From assembly GCF_001269655.1 (NCBI RefSeq), contig NZ_LHVE01000006.1, positions 310,001-374,000 on the forward strand: a stretch of DNA of 64,000 nt, written 5' to 3'. The position numbers were made by a program, and so were the translations under genes. This document shows, in pieces, positions 53,743 through 61,192 of this stretch. The notes under the pieces are model-generated. The model made no database searches, was not told the origin of the DNA, and saw nothing but the letters and a program-made list of their open reading frames with translations. The DNA comes from Pseudomonas thivervalensis (lineage in GTDB: Bacteria > Pseudomonadota > Gammaproteobacteria > Pseudomonadales > Pseudomonadaceae). The first letter of the stretch is position 1, and every line of letters starts with the position of its first letter.

Positions 53743-55197
53743 ATGTCCATTGCGGTTCTGCGTCTCATCGGTTTCATCCTCGGAATTTTCCTGATCACCC
53801 TGGCGATCAGCATGGCGATTCCGCTGTTCACCTTGATGTTTTACGAGCGCAACGATGACTTGTCGGCGTTTCTGTGGTCGAGCCTGATTACCTTTGTCTG
53901 CGGTATCGCACTGGTCGCCCGTGGGCGACCGGAACATGTCCACATGCGCCCCAGGGAAATGTACCTGCTGACCACCGCCAGTTGGGTCGTGGTATGCGCC
54001 TTCGCCGCCCTGCCGATGGTGTTCATCCAGCACATCAGCTACACCGATGCATTTTTCGAAACCATGTCGGGCATCACGACCACCGGCTCGACCATCCTCA
54101 CCGGACTGGATACGGCATCCCCCGGTCTGTTGATCTGGCGCTCGATGCTGCATTGGCTCGGCGGGATCGGCTTCATCGGCATGGCCGTGGCGATCCTGCC
54201 GCTGCTGCGGGTCGGCGGCATGCGGCTGTTCCAGACCGAATCCTCGGACTGGTCGGAGAAAGTCACGCCGCGCTCTCACGTGGCGGCCAACTACATCCTC
54301 TGGATCTACGTCGCGCTGACCGCCTTTTCGACCTTGGCGCTGTGGCTGGCCGGCATGACCCCCTTCGAGGCGATCAATCATGCAATGTCCTTGATTTCCA
54401 CCGGCGGCTTTTCTACGTCAGACGCGTCCCTGGCGCATTGGACGCAACCGGCCATTCACTGGGTATCCGTCATTGTCATGATGGCCGGATCGCTGCCCTT
54501 TACGCTGTATGTAGCGACACTGCGGGGGAACAGGCGCGCGTTGCTCAAGGACCAGCAAGTTCGCGGCTTCGTCGGATTCCTGGTCATTACCTGGCTCGTG
54601 GTCGGCACCTGGCTGAGCCTGAACAGCGAGCATGCGTGGTGGGACGCGGTTCGTATCGTGGCCGTCAATGTCACCTCTGTCGTCACCACCACCGGCGTGG
54701 CGTTGGGTGACTACACGCTGTGGGGCAGTTTCGCCCTGTTGCTGTTCTTTTACTTGACCTTCGTGGGCGGCTGCTCGGGGTCCACCGCCGGCGGGCTGAA
54801 GATCTTCCGTTTTCAAGTCGCCGGGGCCCTGCTGATGGGCAGCTTGAAACAGTTGATCCACCCCCGGGCGGTGATCCGGAAAAAATACAACAACCACCCC
54901 ATCGATGAAGAAATCGTCCGCTCGCTGCTGACCTTTTCGTTTTTCTTCACCATCACGATTGGTGCCATTGCCCTGGGCCTGGCGCTGATCGGCCTGGATT
55001 GGACAACCGCCCTGACCGGCGCCGCCACCGCCGTATGCAACGTGGGGCCGGGCCTCGGCACGATCATCGGCCCGGCTGGCAACTTCTCGACCTTGCCCGA
55101 TGCAGCAAAATGGCTGCTGACGATTGGCATGCTGCTGGGACGGTTGGAGATCCTGACGGTGCTGGTGTTGTTCACGCCGGTGTTCTGGAAGTATTGA
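53743..55197 (+). CDS. trkH: Trk-type potassium uptake protein TrkH
   Basis: A 484-residue membrane protein. It has the four pore-loop segments of TrkH: GITTTGSTIL, ISTGGFSTSD, VTTTGVALGD and CNVGPGLGTI, and the conserved SGSTAGGLKIFR near residue 345. It imports K+ with the cytosolic TrkA subunit, which is not in this window. I chose ATG 53743, which begins the first helix (SIAVLRLIGFILGIFLI); the frame upstream has no family homology. Confidence 0.94.
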   Translation: MSIAVLRLIGFILGIFLITLAISMAIPLFTLMFYERNDDLSAFLWSSLITFVCGIALVARGRPEHVHMRPREMYLLTTASWVVVCAFAALPMVFIQHISYTDAFFETMSGITTTGSTILTGLDTASPGLLIWRSMLHWLGGIGFIGMAVAILPLLRVGGMRLFQTESSDWSEKVTPRSHVAANYILWIYVALTAFSTLALWLAGMTPFEAINHAMSLISTGGFSTSDASLAHWTQPAIHWVSVIVMMAGSLPFTLYVATLRGNRRALLKDQQVRGFVGFLVITWLVVGTWLSLNSEHAWWDAVRIVAVNVTSVVTTTGVALGDYTLWGSFALLLFFYLTFVGGCSGSTAGGLKIFRFQVAGALLMGSLKQLIHPRAVIRKKYNNHPIDEEIVRSLLTFSFFFTITIGAIALGLALIGLDWTTALTGAATAVCNVGPGLGTIIGPAGNFSTLPDAAKWLLTIGMLLGRLEILTVLVLFTPVFWKY

Positions 55198-55232
55198 ACG
55201 CTTTGGCCATGCGTAACTGACGGACGAAAAAA

Positions 55233-55263
55233 AGCCGCGACACCTGGGCCAGGCATCGCGGCT
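55233..55263. terminator. Bidirectional terminator
   Basis: Stem AGCCGCGA / TCGCGGCT around a 15-base loop. Read on the minus strand it is followed by seven T residues, so it ends the glycine-rich gene; the A run in front serves the plus strand trkH less well. Confidence 0.85.
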
Positions 55264-55276
55264 ACTTCTCGGAGGA

Positions 55277-55777
55277 TCAGCGATCGTTCTTGATCGACGA
55301 GCTGGTCGCGTTGGTCAGGCCCTTGGTGTTGTGAGTGCCTGGCGTTGCAGTGGAAATCGCCGACGCCTTGGTCAGGCCACGTGTGTCACGGTCCTTGGCA
55401 ATGGTCGAAGTCAACGAAGCCTTGCTGGTACGGTCGGTGCGGGTGGCACCGGTGTGCTTGCCGCTCACGCCGTGGTCCCTGGTGCGGGTACGAGTGCCGG
55501 TGTGGTCGCTGGCCAATCCTTTGCCAAGGCCGCGGGCGTCGCCCGACTTGTCATGGCCCTGGCCACCGCCAACGCCAGCACCGTGGCCGCCGCCATTACC
55601 ACCACCGTTTCCTCCGCCGTGACCGCCACCACCGCCATTGCCGCCACCACCGCCACCGCCATTGCCCGCGGCATAGCTCGAACCGATCGGCGACAGGTCG
55701 GCAGGCAACAAGGCCGAGGCACCGAACGCCAAGGCACAGACAGCAACGGCAATCAGGGATTTCTTATGTTTGGACAT
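55277..55777 (-). CDS. Glycine-rich secreted protein, unknown
   Basis: A 166-residue protein. A signal peptide (KSLIAVAVCALAFGASALL) is followed by a Gly/Asn/His repeat region (about 38-75), then an Arg/Thr/Asp-rich part with two copies of a short motif near the end (DTRGLTKASAIS and NTKGLTNATSSS). I know no function; the composition suggests a disordered or surface protein. GGAG lies six bases before ATG 55777, and a strong terminator follows, so it looks like a real single-gene transcript. Confidence 0.75.
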   Translation of the reverse strand: MSKHKKSLIAVAVCALAFGASALLPADLSPIGSSYAAGNGGGGGGGNGGGGGHGGGNGGGNGGGHGAGVGGGQGHDKSGDARGLGKGLASDHTGTRTRTRDHGVSGKHTGATRTDRTSKASLTSTIAKDRDTRGLTKASAISTATPGTHNTKGLTNATSSSIKNDR

Positions 55778-55922
55778 GATGTCTCCGAAAGACAAAAACA
55801 GCGGGTGAACCTTTAAGACTCGAAGGTTCAATTTTTGTTCGCGACCACCCGACAAACAACCGGAAAATTCACTGTCGATTTTTCGGTGGAGTCCTCTCGG
55901 GCGCGGTTCTATGCTCTGCCTC

Positions 55923-57005
55923 ATGAACTTACAAGACACGCTGCTCCCGCCCCATGCCGAGATGGTCCGCGCCATGCTCGAACGAGACACCGCCTACGAG
56001 GGGGTGTTCTTCACCGCGGTCAAGACCACCGGCATTTTCTGTCGCCCCAGTTGCACCGCACGCAAGCCGAAGCCGGAGAACGTGGAGTTCTTCGCCCACG
56101 CCGACGAAGCCATGTCGGCCGGCTATCGCGCCTGCCTGCGCTGCAAGCCACTGGACGCCGCCGCCATCGCGCCGGACTGGATCCAGGCCCTGCTCAAAAC
56201 CGTGGACGCCGAACCCGACCTGCGCTGGACCGACGCCCTGCTGCTGGAGCAAGGCATCGAACCGCTGAAGCTACGCCGCTGGTTCAAGCAACATTTCGGC
56301 ATGACCTTTCACGCCTACCTGCGTACCCGTCGCCTGGGCATTGCGCTGGGTGGTATCAAGGATGGCATTTCCATCGACAACGCCGCGTTCGATTCCGGTT
56401 ATGAGTCATTGAGCGGTTTTCGCGACGCCTTCGTGAAATCCTTCCACATCACGCCGGGCCGCGCGGCCCTCAGCGAACCCTTGTTGTTCACCCGCCTGAC
56501 CACGCCATTGGGACCGATGCTGGCCATGGCCGAGCGACGAGGTCTGGTGCTGTTGGAGTTCCTCGACCGTCCGGCCCTGACCAAGGAGCTGGAAGAACTG
56601 CAGCAACGCTACGGCTACACGGTTGCGCCGGGGCACAACGCTCACCTGCAACAGATCGAAACCGAACTGGCCGAGTATTTCGCTGGCAATCTCACGACGT
56701 TCAACGTCCCGCTGCACATGCCCGGTAGCGCCTTTGCGGCCAGGGTCTGGGCCGAGCTGCAGAAAATCCCCTACGGCGAGACCCGCAGCTACGGCGGCAT
56801 CGCCACGGCCCTCGGCAGCCCTGGCGCCAGTCGTGCCGTGGGCCTGGCCAACGGGCAGAATCGCCTGGCCATCGTCATTCCCTGCCACCGCGTGATCGGT
56901 GCGGATGGCTCTTTGACCGGCTATGGTGGCGGCCAGCCGCGCAAGGCATTTCTGTTGCGGCTGGAAAAAGCCGCGGTGCAGGTTTCGCTGCCCCTGGCGT
57001 TTTGA
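55923..57005 (+). CDS. ada: Bifunctional DNA-repair methyltransferase/activator Ada
   Basis: A 360-residue Ada protein. The zinc-bound methylphosphotriester acceptor site has Cys40, Cys44, Cys71 and Cys74 (GIFCRPSC, ACLRC); an AraC-like helix-turn-helix follows (about 85-180); the C-terminal O6-methylguanine transferase has Cys321 in PCHRV. Methylated Ada activates the adaptive response, and the overlapping glycosylase gene is its natural target. An in-frame ATG at 55911 is also possible; neither has a strong ribosome binding site. Confidence 0.93.
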   Translation: MNLQDTLLPPHAEMVRAMLERDTAYEGVFFTAVKTTGIFCRPSCTARKPKPENVEFFAHADEAMSAGYRACLRCKPLDAAAIAPDWIQALLKTVDAEPDLRWTDALLLEQGIEPLKLRRWFKQHFGMTFHAYLRTRRLGIALGGIKDGISIDNAAFDSGYESLSGFRDAFVKSFHITPGRAALSEPLLFTRLTTPLGPMLAMAERRGLVLLEFLDRPALTKELEELQQRYGYTVAPGHNAHLQQIETELAEYFAGNLTTFNVPLHMPGSAFAARVWAELQKIPYGETRSYGGIATALGSPGASRAVGLANGQNRLAIVIPCHRVIGADGSLTGYGGGQPRKAFLLRLEKAAVQVSLPLAF

Positions 57006-57028
57006 GCGCCCCGGAGAACGACCACCTG

Positions 57029-57643
57029 ATGCCTGCGCCCTACCACGACGCCAGTGCCTTCCTGGCCAATCTCGACGAAGACTGGCGACGGCACGTCGAG
57101 ACGATTGGTCCTTGCCTGCTGCAACCCAAGCCGGCCCGTGCCCCCTACGAAGCCCTGGTACGGGCGATTGCCTACCAGCAACTGCACGCCAAGGCAGGCG
57201 ATGCGATTCTGGGTCGGCTGCTGGCGTTGCTCCCGACGCAGACCTTCCCCACACCCGCACAGGTCCTGGCGACCGACGTTGCGCAACTGCGCGGTTGTGG
57301 CTTTTCCGCCAGCAAGATCGCGACCCTCCAAGGCATCGCCCAGGCGACCCTGGACGGGGTGGTGCCAGACTACGCCACGGCGCGGACGATGGAGGACGAA
57401 GCGCTGATCGAGCGCCTGGTCAGCCTGCGCGGCGTCGGCCGCTGGACCGTGGAAATGCTGCTGATCTACAGCCTGGAGCGGCCCGACATCCTGCCGGCCG
57501 ATGACTTTGGCGTGCGCGAGGGGTATCGACGGCTCAAGGGGCTGGCGCAACAGTCCAGCCGCAAGCAGATGGTTGAGATCGGCCTGGCCTGGCGCCCTTA
57601 TCGGACGGTGGCGGCGTGGTATTTGTGGCGGGTGCCGAAGTGA
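57029..57643 (+). CDS. alkA: DNA-3-methyladenine glycosylase II
   Basis: A 204-residue HhH-GPD glycosylase that removes 3-methyladenine and similar alkylated bases. It has the hairpin-helix-hairpin LRGVGRWTVEMLLIYSL and the catalytic Asp segment LPADDFGVREGY. It is the short form, without the N-terminal domain of E. coli AlkA. A TTG at 57002 overlaps the ada stop (TTGA) and would add nine residues; I used the first ATG, but coupling through the TTG is possible. Confidence 0.88.
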   Translation: MPAPYHDASAFLANLDEDWRRHVETIGPCLLQPKPARAPYEALVRAIAYQQLHAKAGDAILGRLLALLPTQTFPTPAQVLATDVAQLRGCGFSASKIATLQGIAQATLDGVVPDYATARTMEDEALIERLVSLRGVGRWTVEMLLIYSLERPDILPADDFGVREGYRRLKGLAQQSSRKQMVEIGLAWRPYRTVAAWYLWRVPK

Positions 57644-57661
57644 GGTTGGCTGTGTCGACGC

Positions 57662-57756
57662 CTTCGTGAGCAAGCTCGCTCCCACAGGGGAATTCTGGCG
57701 CACATCTTATTTGTGGTCACTGAAGACCCGATGTGGGAGCGAGCTTGCTCGCGAAG
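57662..57756. repeat. Inverted REP pair, type B
   Basis: Facing type B units (TGAGCAAGCTCGCTCCCACA / TGTGGGAGCGAGCTTGCTCG) about 45 bases apart, between the glycosylase and the GFA gene. Confidence 0.9.
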
Positions 57757-57844
57757 GCGGTCGCATGGTCACTTTCAATTCAACTGCCAAGACACCAACC
57801 GTCTAGGCTATACAAAGTCATTTCCAACCCCACTGGAGGTTCCC

Positions 57845-58333
57845 ATGCAGCTCGAAGGATCCTGCCACTGCGGCGCCGTGTCGTTCAGCCTGACCTGTGC
57901 CCACCCCTACCCTTATCAACGCTGCTACTGCTCGATCTGTCGCAAGACCCAGGGCGGCGGCGGTTTCGCGATCAACCTGGGCGGCGATGCCCGAAGCTTG
58001 AAGGTGAGCGGTCGCAAGCACATCTCGATCTACCATGCACGGCTCAAGGACGAAGGCGATAAACGCGCCCGCCGCAGCAGTGCCGAACGGCATTTCTGCT
58101 CCCTGTGCGGTTCGGGGCTATGGCTGTTCAGCCCCGAATGGCCGGAACTGGTGCACCCCTTCGCCTCAGCCATCGACACACCCCTGCCGGTACCGCCGGA
58201 GCACACCCACTTGATGCTCGGGTCCAAGGCGCCCTGGGTGGAAGTCGAGGCGCATCCGGGGGACCAGCAATTCGAGGTCTACCCCGAAGAGTCGATTGCC
58301 CAGTGGCATGAACGCCTGGGCTTGACCGGTTGA
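57845..58333 (+). CDS. GFA-family zinc protein
   Basis: A 162-residue protein with the cysteine pattern of the Gfa family (glutathione-dependent formaldehyde-activating enzyme fold): GSCHCGAVSF, RCYCSICRKTQGG and HFCSLCGSGLW. Most family members have no proven reaction; binding of two zinc ions is expected. GGAGG lies five bases before the ATG. It stands alone between two REP pairs. Confidence 0.88.
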   Translation: MQLEGSCHCGAVSFSLTCAHPYPYQRCYCSICRKTQGGGGFAINLGGDARSLKVSGRKHISIYHARLKDEGDKRARRSSAERHFCSLCGSGLWLFSPEWPELVHPFASAIDTPLPVPPEHTHLMLGSKAPWVEVEAHPGDQQFEVYPEESIAQWHERLGLTG

Positions 58334-58355
58334 GGTGTAGCGCCGCATAAGCCCT

Positions 58356-58449
58356 ATCGCGAGCAGGCTCGCTCCCACAGGGAATTCCCCATGTACACGT
58401 TAGTCATGTTCACTGAAGATTAAATGTGGGAGCGAGCTTGCTCGCGATG
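58356..58449. repeat. Inverted REP pair, type B
   Basis: Facing type B units about 45 bases apart between the convergent GFA and miaE genes. Confidence 0.9.
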
Positions 58450-58472
58450 GGGCTAGTAGAAACACCCGCGCA

Positions 58473-59078
58473 TTAAAGCGCAGGCACACCACTGTGGAAC
58501 CGAAACTCCACATCCGGCGACTCGATCAGTGCCCGCTCGGCCTCACGGACCTTGTCGATTACCTGGGCAATGTCCTTGGCATCGCCGTACTGGTAGGCCA
58601 GTTTCAGGTAGCCCTGGAAATGCCGGGCTTCGCTTTTCAGCAAACCGAAGTAGAACTTGCCCAGCTCCTCGTCCAGGTGCGGCACCAAGGCCTCGAAACG
58701 TTCGCAACTGCGGGCTTCGATGAAGGCGCCGACCACCAGGGTGTCCACCAGTTTGACCGGCTCGTGGCTGCGTACCACCTTGCGCAGCCCCGAGGCATAG
58801 CGTCCGGCGGAGAGCTGGCGCAGGCCGATCTTGCGTTTTTTCATCAGGCGCATGACCTGCTCGTGATGCACCAGCTCTTCCCGGGCCAGGCGCGACATCA
58901 GATTGATCAGGTCGACGTGGGAATGGTATTTGGCGATCAGGCTCAGGGCGGTGCTGGCCGCCTTGAATTCGCAGTTCTTGTGGTCGATCAGCAACGTTTC
59001 CTGGTCGGCCAGCGCGGCCTGGACCCAGGCATCGGGGGTGCGGCAACCAAGGAATTCGTGGATTTCGGGAAGATTCAT
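58473..59078 (-). CDS. miaE: tRNA-(ms2io6A)-hydroxylase MiaE
   Basis: A 201-residue non-haem diiron hydroxylase that adds the hydroxyl group to 2-methylthio-isopentenyl-adenosine at tRNA position 37. The ferritin-like ligands are visible: NCEFKAAS, REELVHHEQVM and IEARSCERFEAL with a later SEARHFQGYL. ATG 59078 matches the usual N-terminus; the frame goes up to a TTG at 59093. It is divergent from the universal stress gene. Confidence 0.92.
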   Translation of the reverse strand: MNLPEIHEFLGCRTPDAWVQAALADQETLLIDHKNCEFKAASTALSLIAKYHSHVDLINLMSRLAREELVHHEQVMRLMKKRKIGLRQLSAGRYASGLRKVVRSHEPVKLVDTLVVGAFIEARSCERFEALVPHLDEELGKFYFGLLKSEARHFQGYLKLAYQYGDAKDIAQVIDKVREAERALIESPDVEFRFHSGVPAL

Positions 59079-59154
59079 GGGGCTCACGGGCAAAGGTAGT
59101 CGAGCGAAGGGCGCCGATTATACCGGCCTGCCTCCAGACCACCAGCCATCGCCG

Positions 59155-59168
59155 TTGATATGCATCAA
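59155..59168 (+). promoter_or_regulatory. Anr/FNR box of the universal stress gene
   Basis: TTGATATGCATCAA is a perfect TTGAT-N4-ATCAA site. A TAGACT at 59192-59197 would be the -10 element, which puts the start of transcription near 59204 and the box centre at about -41.5, the class II position for FNR/Anr activation. Confidence 0.8.
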
Positions 59169-59256
59169 GTCGACGACTCACCCACAACAACTAGACTGCC
59201 CGACAACAACTATAGTTGAGCAACACCAGCCTTTTCATTGCAGGAGAACGCCGATC

Positions 59257-60120
59257 ATGCAAGCCATTCGCAGCATCCTGGTGGTCATTGAGCCCGAACA
59301 TTCGGAAAGCCTGGCGCTCAAGCGCGCCAAACTGATCGCCGGTGTGACCCAGGCCCACCTGCACCTGCTGGTGTGCGACAAGAAGCATGACCATGCCGGC
59401 CTGCTCAGCGTGCTCAAGAGCGCACTGCTGGCCGACGGCTACAGCGTCACCACCGAGCAGGCCTGGAACGAAAGCCTCTACGAAACCATCATTGACGTGC
59501 AGCAGGCAGAAGGTTGCGGGCTGGTGATCAAACAGCACTTCCCCGACAGCCCGTTGAAAAAGGCCCTGCTGACCCCGGCGGACTGGAAACTGCTACGCCA
59601 TTGCCCGACCCCGGTGCTGCTGGTGAAAACCGCCGGTTCCTGGAAAGACAAGGTGATCCTCGCCGCCGTCGATGTTGGCAATGCCGACGGTGAGCACCGC
59701 CACCTGCATTCCACCATCATCGACCATGGCTATGACATCGCCCTCCTCGCCAAGGCGCACCTGCACGTGATCAGCGCCCATCCCTCGCCGATGCTCTCGT
59801 CCGCCGACCCGACCTTCCAGCTCAAGGAAACCATCGAGGCCCGGTATCGCGAGCAGTGCCGGGCGTTCCAGGCCGAATTCGATGTCGATGACCAGCACCT
59901 GCACATCGAAGAAGGCCCAGCGGACGTCTTGATTCCGTACATGGCGCGCAAGCTGCAGGCGGCCGTGACGGTAATCGGCACCGTGGCCCGCTCGGGGCTG
60001 TCCGGGGTGTTGATCGGCAACACTGCCGAGGCCGTGCTCGATACGCTGGAAAGCGATGTGCTGGTGCTCAAGCCCCAGGAGGTCGAGGATCATCTGGTGG
60101 AGTTGGCGGTCAAGGATTGA
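59257..60120 (+). CDS. Universal stress protein (tandem UspA domains)
   Basis: A 287-residue cytosolic protein with two Usp domains, UspE type. Domain 1 starts IRSILVVIEPEHSESLALKRA, domain 2 starts KVILAAVDVGN and ends with the ATP-site motif VIGTVARSGLSGVLIGNTAEAVL (G-x2-G-x9-G-S/T). In P. aeruginosa the equivalent gene next to acnB (PA1789) is known to me as Anr-controlled, which agrees with the box at 59155. GGAG lies 10 bases before the ATG. Likely role: survival under oxygen limitation. Confidence 0.9.
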   Translation: MQAIRSILVVIEPEHSESLALKRAKLIAGVTQAHLHLLVCDKKHDHAGLLSVLKSALLADGYSVTTEQAWNESLYETIIDVQQAEGCGLVIKQHFPDSPLKKALLTPADWKLLRHCPTPVLLVKTAGSWKDKVILAAVDVGNADGEHRHLHSTIIDHGYDIALLAKAHLHVISAHPSPMLSSADPTFQLKETIEARYREQCRAFQAEFDVDDQHLHIEEGPADVLIPYMARKLQAAVTVIGTVARSGLSGVLIGNTAEAVLDTLESDVLVLKPQEVEDHLVELAVKD

Positions 60121-60143
60121 ATAGACGCTGGCGATAAAGCTCT

Positions 60144-60269
60144 TGTGGCGAGGGAGCTTGCTCCCGCTGGGTTGCGAAGCGACCCGCGCTCTTGATCTTA
60201 AAGATTTCTGGTCCTGAAAAATCCAGGCGTCTGCTGCGCAGCCGAGCGGGAGCAAGCTCCCTCGCCACA
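60144..60269. repeat. Inverted REP pair, type A, long spacer
   Basis: Facing type A cores about 80 bases apart between the convergent usp and DUF1289 genes. Confidence 0.9.
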
Positions 60270-60313
60270 AAAGCGCTCTGGCACAAAAGCTCGTTTGGAC
60301 ATATGACCGGGGG

Positions 60314-60784
60314 TCATCCGCCCATCGCATCCTTCAGGAACCCCGGCGCGATGTAGCGCTGGTAATGGGCTTCTGACAGAAGGAAAAACTCCCGATCAAT
60401 GGCATCGCGCAAGTCCGGCAGGTCCCAATCGCGAAACTCCGGCATCAGCACCATGCCATAGGCTTCCAGGTTGTTGATCACCCGCGCGCCCCGGGCAATC
60501 AACTGATAGGCCCAGCAGTATTCCGACTGGTGCGGCACAAAACGGATCTTGCGCGACTCCAGTTGCTGGCGCAGCAATCCGGGGTCGAAAACCTCCAACT
60601 TGGCCACCATCACCTGCACCAACAGCTGTTCGAGCCGCATCCACACCGCGCGTTTTTCGTCCTCGTTGTAGCCGTTCCAGTGAATCACTTCATGGTGGAA
60701 CCGCTTGCAGCCACGGCACACCAGGTCACCGTAGACAGTGGAGCAAAGGCCGACGCAGGGGGTCTTGATGAGCTGGTTGGGCAT
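60314..60784 (-). CDS. DUF1289 protein with extra C-terminal domain
   Basis: A 156-residue protein. The N-terminal DUF1289 domain has the four cysteines CVGLCSTVYGDLVCRGCKRF, likely binding a metal or Fe-S cluster. Most DUF1289 proteins are about 60-80 residues; here a helical part of about 100 residues follows (WMRLEQLLVQVMVAKLEVF ... LPDLRDAIDREFFLL). Function unknown. ATG 60784 chosen; a TTG at 60802 is in frame. It is divergent from acnB with a 408-base gap. Confidence 0.82.
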   Translation of the reverse strand: MPNQLIKTPCVGLCSTVYGDLVCRGCKRFHHEVIHWNGYNEDEKRAVWMRLEQLLVQVMVAKLEVFDPGLLRQQLESRKIRFVPHQSEYCWAYQLIARGARVINNLEAYGMVLMPEFRDWDLPDLRDAIDREFFLLSEAHYQRYIAPGFLKDAMGG

Positions 60785-60871
60785 AAGGAAACGCACACGC
60801 AAAAGCAGGACAGGCCGGCATGTTAGCCCTTTGTCTAAGATTGATCACCCCTTCAAACTTCGTAGGCCAAC

Positions 60872-60900
60872 TTACCTTTAATTTTTTTTTCCCGTAGAAT
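60872..60900 (+). promoter_or_regulatory. Possible acnB promoter
   Basis: TAGAAT at 60895-60900 is a good -10; the -35 position 17 bases upstream is weak (TTACCT). A run of nine T lies between. Transcription from here would give an acnB leader of about 285 bases. Confidence 0.4.
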
Positions 60901-60931
60901 CAGCCAGCCTTTTAAGGCGCCAATGTCCGTT

Positions 60932-61070
60932 AGAAGCTGTTTTCAAAGCGTCACGAGCACAGTCGTTCCTTCAGAGCGGTGTTGGCGAAGGGTCTTTCCA
61001 GCGGGGAAAGCCCAACGCCAACCCTCATCAGCTCCCGTTCTGCAGGCGTAAAACTTTGAAAGCAGCTTCT
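60932..61070 (+). promoter_or_regulatory. Structured RNA region upstream of acnB
   Basis: A nested fold: outer 17-base stem 60932-60948 with 61054-61070 (all paired, one U-G); middle stem CAGAGCGG (60972-60979) with CCGTTCTG (61035-61042, one G-U); inner hairpin GTTGGCG (60981-60987) with CGCCAAC (61016-61022), a symmetric AA/AA loop, GGG/CCC, a bulged T and CTTTCC/GGAAAG closed by AGCGG. This much pairing is not expected by chance. It may be a leader element, a separate small RNA or a MITE-like insertion. Confidence 0.6.
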
Positions 61071-61192
61071 GTGAGGAACTCCGGCAACTCTGGCGTGGAG
61101 GCCCAAAAAGCCCCCTGACGCGCATGAGTGCCGTGAGTTTCTGGATGAGCGTCCCGGACACCCATTTGGGACCACTGATGAGGGTAATAACT

